NCBI GenBank assembly: GCA_934462885.1
Contig: CAKSJC010000127.1
Coordinates: 1-5,611, forward strand
Source: an uncultured Eubacteriales bacterium
GTDB taxonomy: Bacteria; Bacillota; Clostridia; Oscillospirales; CAG-272
Length of the DNA stretch: 5,611 bases
Reading direction: 5' to 3'
The translations under genes were made by a program, and so were the position numbers. Numbering within the stretch: position 1 is the stretch's first letter; each line of letters begins with the position of its first letter. The notes beneath the pieces were generated by a model. The model had not been told where the DNA came from and did no database searches. It saw nothing but the letters and a program-made list of their open reading frames with translations. Shown here in pieces: positions 5,074 through 5,611 of the stretch.

Positions 5074-5611
5074 ATGGAAAACAACTTCAAAACAACTATC
5101 GGCGAAAAAACAGTGATAAAAGGCAAAAAGAGTTTTTTGACACATATTGACAAAACTCTCTTGTTATGTTTTTCGGTTCCTTTTTTTTCAATGATCCTAA
5201 TTTACTGCTGTATGACTGTTTGGCCTGTCGGGAAAAATTCGGTTCTGGTTCTCGATCTAAACGCGCAGTATGTCTATTACTTTGAGGAACTTCGCCGTAT
5301 CATTACCGAGGGAGGCTCTCTTCTTTACTCTTTCAGCAGAGCGCTCGGCGGCGAATTCATGGGAATCTTTGCATACTATCTCTCCAGTCCGTTTTCTCTT
5401 TTAGTCGCCCTCTTCCCTAAGGAAGCGATAACCGAAGCACTTTATCTTATTCTTCTTCTAAAGACCGCGTTTTGCGGTCTAACTTTCGGTTTTTATCTGA
5501 AAAAGAAAGTTTCTCTTCGTCCGCTATATATTATAATGCTTTCCTCAATGTATGCTCTTTCATCTTTTGCTATTGTCATGCAGCATAATTTAATGTGGAT
5601 GGATAACGTTC
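5074..5611 (+). CDS. YfhO-family multi-spanning membrane protein, N-terminal part
   Basis: The frame runs from the ATG at 5074 to the right edge (179 residues seen; full members have about 850 or more). A short basic cytoplasmic tail (1-27) is followed by likely membrane segments at about 29-49, 97-116, 121-141 and 149-170. The outward loop after the first segment has the family features: D61 in LDLNAQYVYYF (60-70), then YSFSRALGGEFMGIFAYYLSSP (85-106), and later QHNLMWMDN (170-178). This resembles YfhO (PF09586), a GT-C-type glycosyltransferase family. Studied members in Bacillus, Listeria and Staphylococcus attach sugars from lipid carriers to lipoteichoic acid on the outer face of the membrane; D61 is a plausible catalytic acid by analogy. 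The substrate here is unknown. The ribosome binding site is weak (AAAGAAAG, about 5056-5063), so expression may be low or depend on the upstream hairpin. Confidence 0.88.
   Translation, partial: MENNFKTTIGEKTVIKGKKSFLTHIDKTLLLCFSVPFFSMILIYCCMTVWPVGKNSVLVLDLNAQYVYYFEELRRIITEGGSLLYSFSRALGGEFMGIFAYYLSSPFSLLVALFPKEAITEALYLILLLKTAFCGLTFGFYLKKKVSLRPLYIIMLSSMYALSSFAIVMQHNLMWMDNV

Overview
The window looks like chromosomal DNA of a Firmicute, most likely a member of the Clostridia. The evidence is AT-rich intergenic DNA, strong AGGAGG-type ribosome binding sites, TTGACA/TATAAT-type promoters, a Gram-positive-style LexA with a CGAAC-N4-GTTCG-like operator, a DUF951 protein and a YfhO-family membrane protein. 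This is inference from gene content; no species is claimed. I see no mobile element, CRISPR array, tRNA or rRNA.

Left half, minus strand (about 1-2535). lexA is followed in the same direction by a Gfo/Idh/MocA oxidoreductase, a VOC (glyoxalase-fold) protein and a small LsrG-like ABM-fold protein cut by the left edge. The gaps are 42 nt, a 19-nt overlap and 27 nt, so the four genes could be one transcript. The last three look like a small catabolic or detoxification module for a sugar-derived compound; their substrate cannot be read from the sequence. The lexA promoter (TTTACT-N17-TATAAT) carries a LexA-box-like site over its -35 hexamer, so lexA is probably autoregulated and the downstream genes could feel the SOS response.

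Centre, plus strand (2608-4554). A divergent promoter (TTGAAA-N17-TATAAT) drives a full-length GTP-type phosphoenolpyruvate carboxykinase. An intrinsic terminator closes it as a single-gene unit. The true start is the ATG at 2707; the open frame extends upstream to a TTG at 2608, but that triplet is part of the -35 box.

Right part, plus strand (4555-5611). An extended -10 promoter (TTTACA-N17-TATAAT with TGC in front) leads into an approximately 136-nt leader with an operator-like dyad at the predicted transcription start and a possible hairpin further down. The leader precedes a 71-aa DUF951 protein with a Cys-rich putative metal site. A perfect 15-bp inverted repeat lacking a U-tract separates it from the start of a YfhO-family multi-spanning membrane protein that runs off the right edge.

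The window is mostly conventional housekeeping DNA. I found no strong case for an unknown system. The best candidates for a second look are the DUF951 leader, the hairpin between DUF951 and yfhO, and the coupling of lexA to the metabolic genes.
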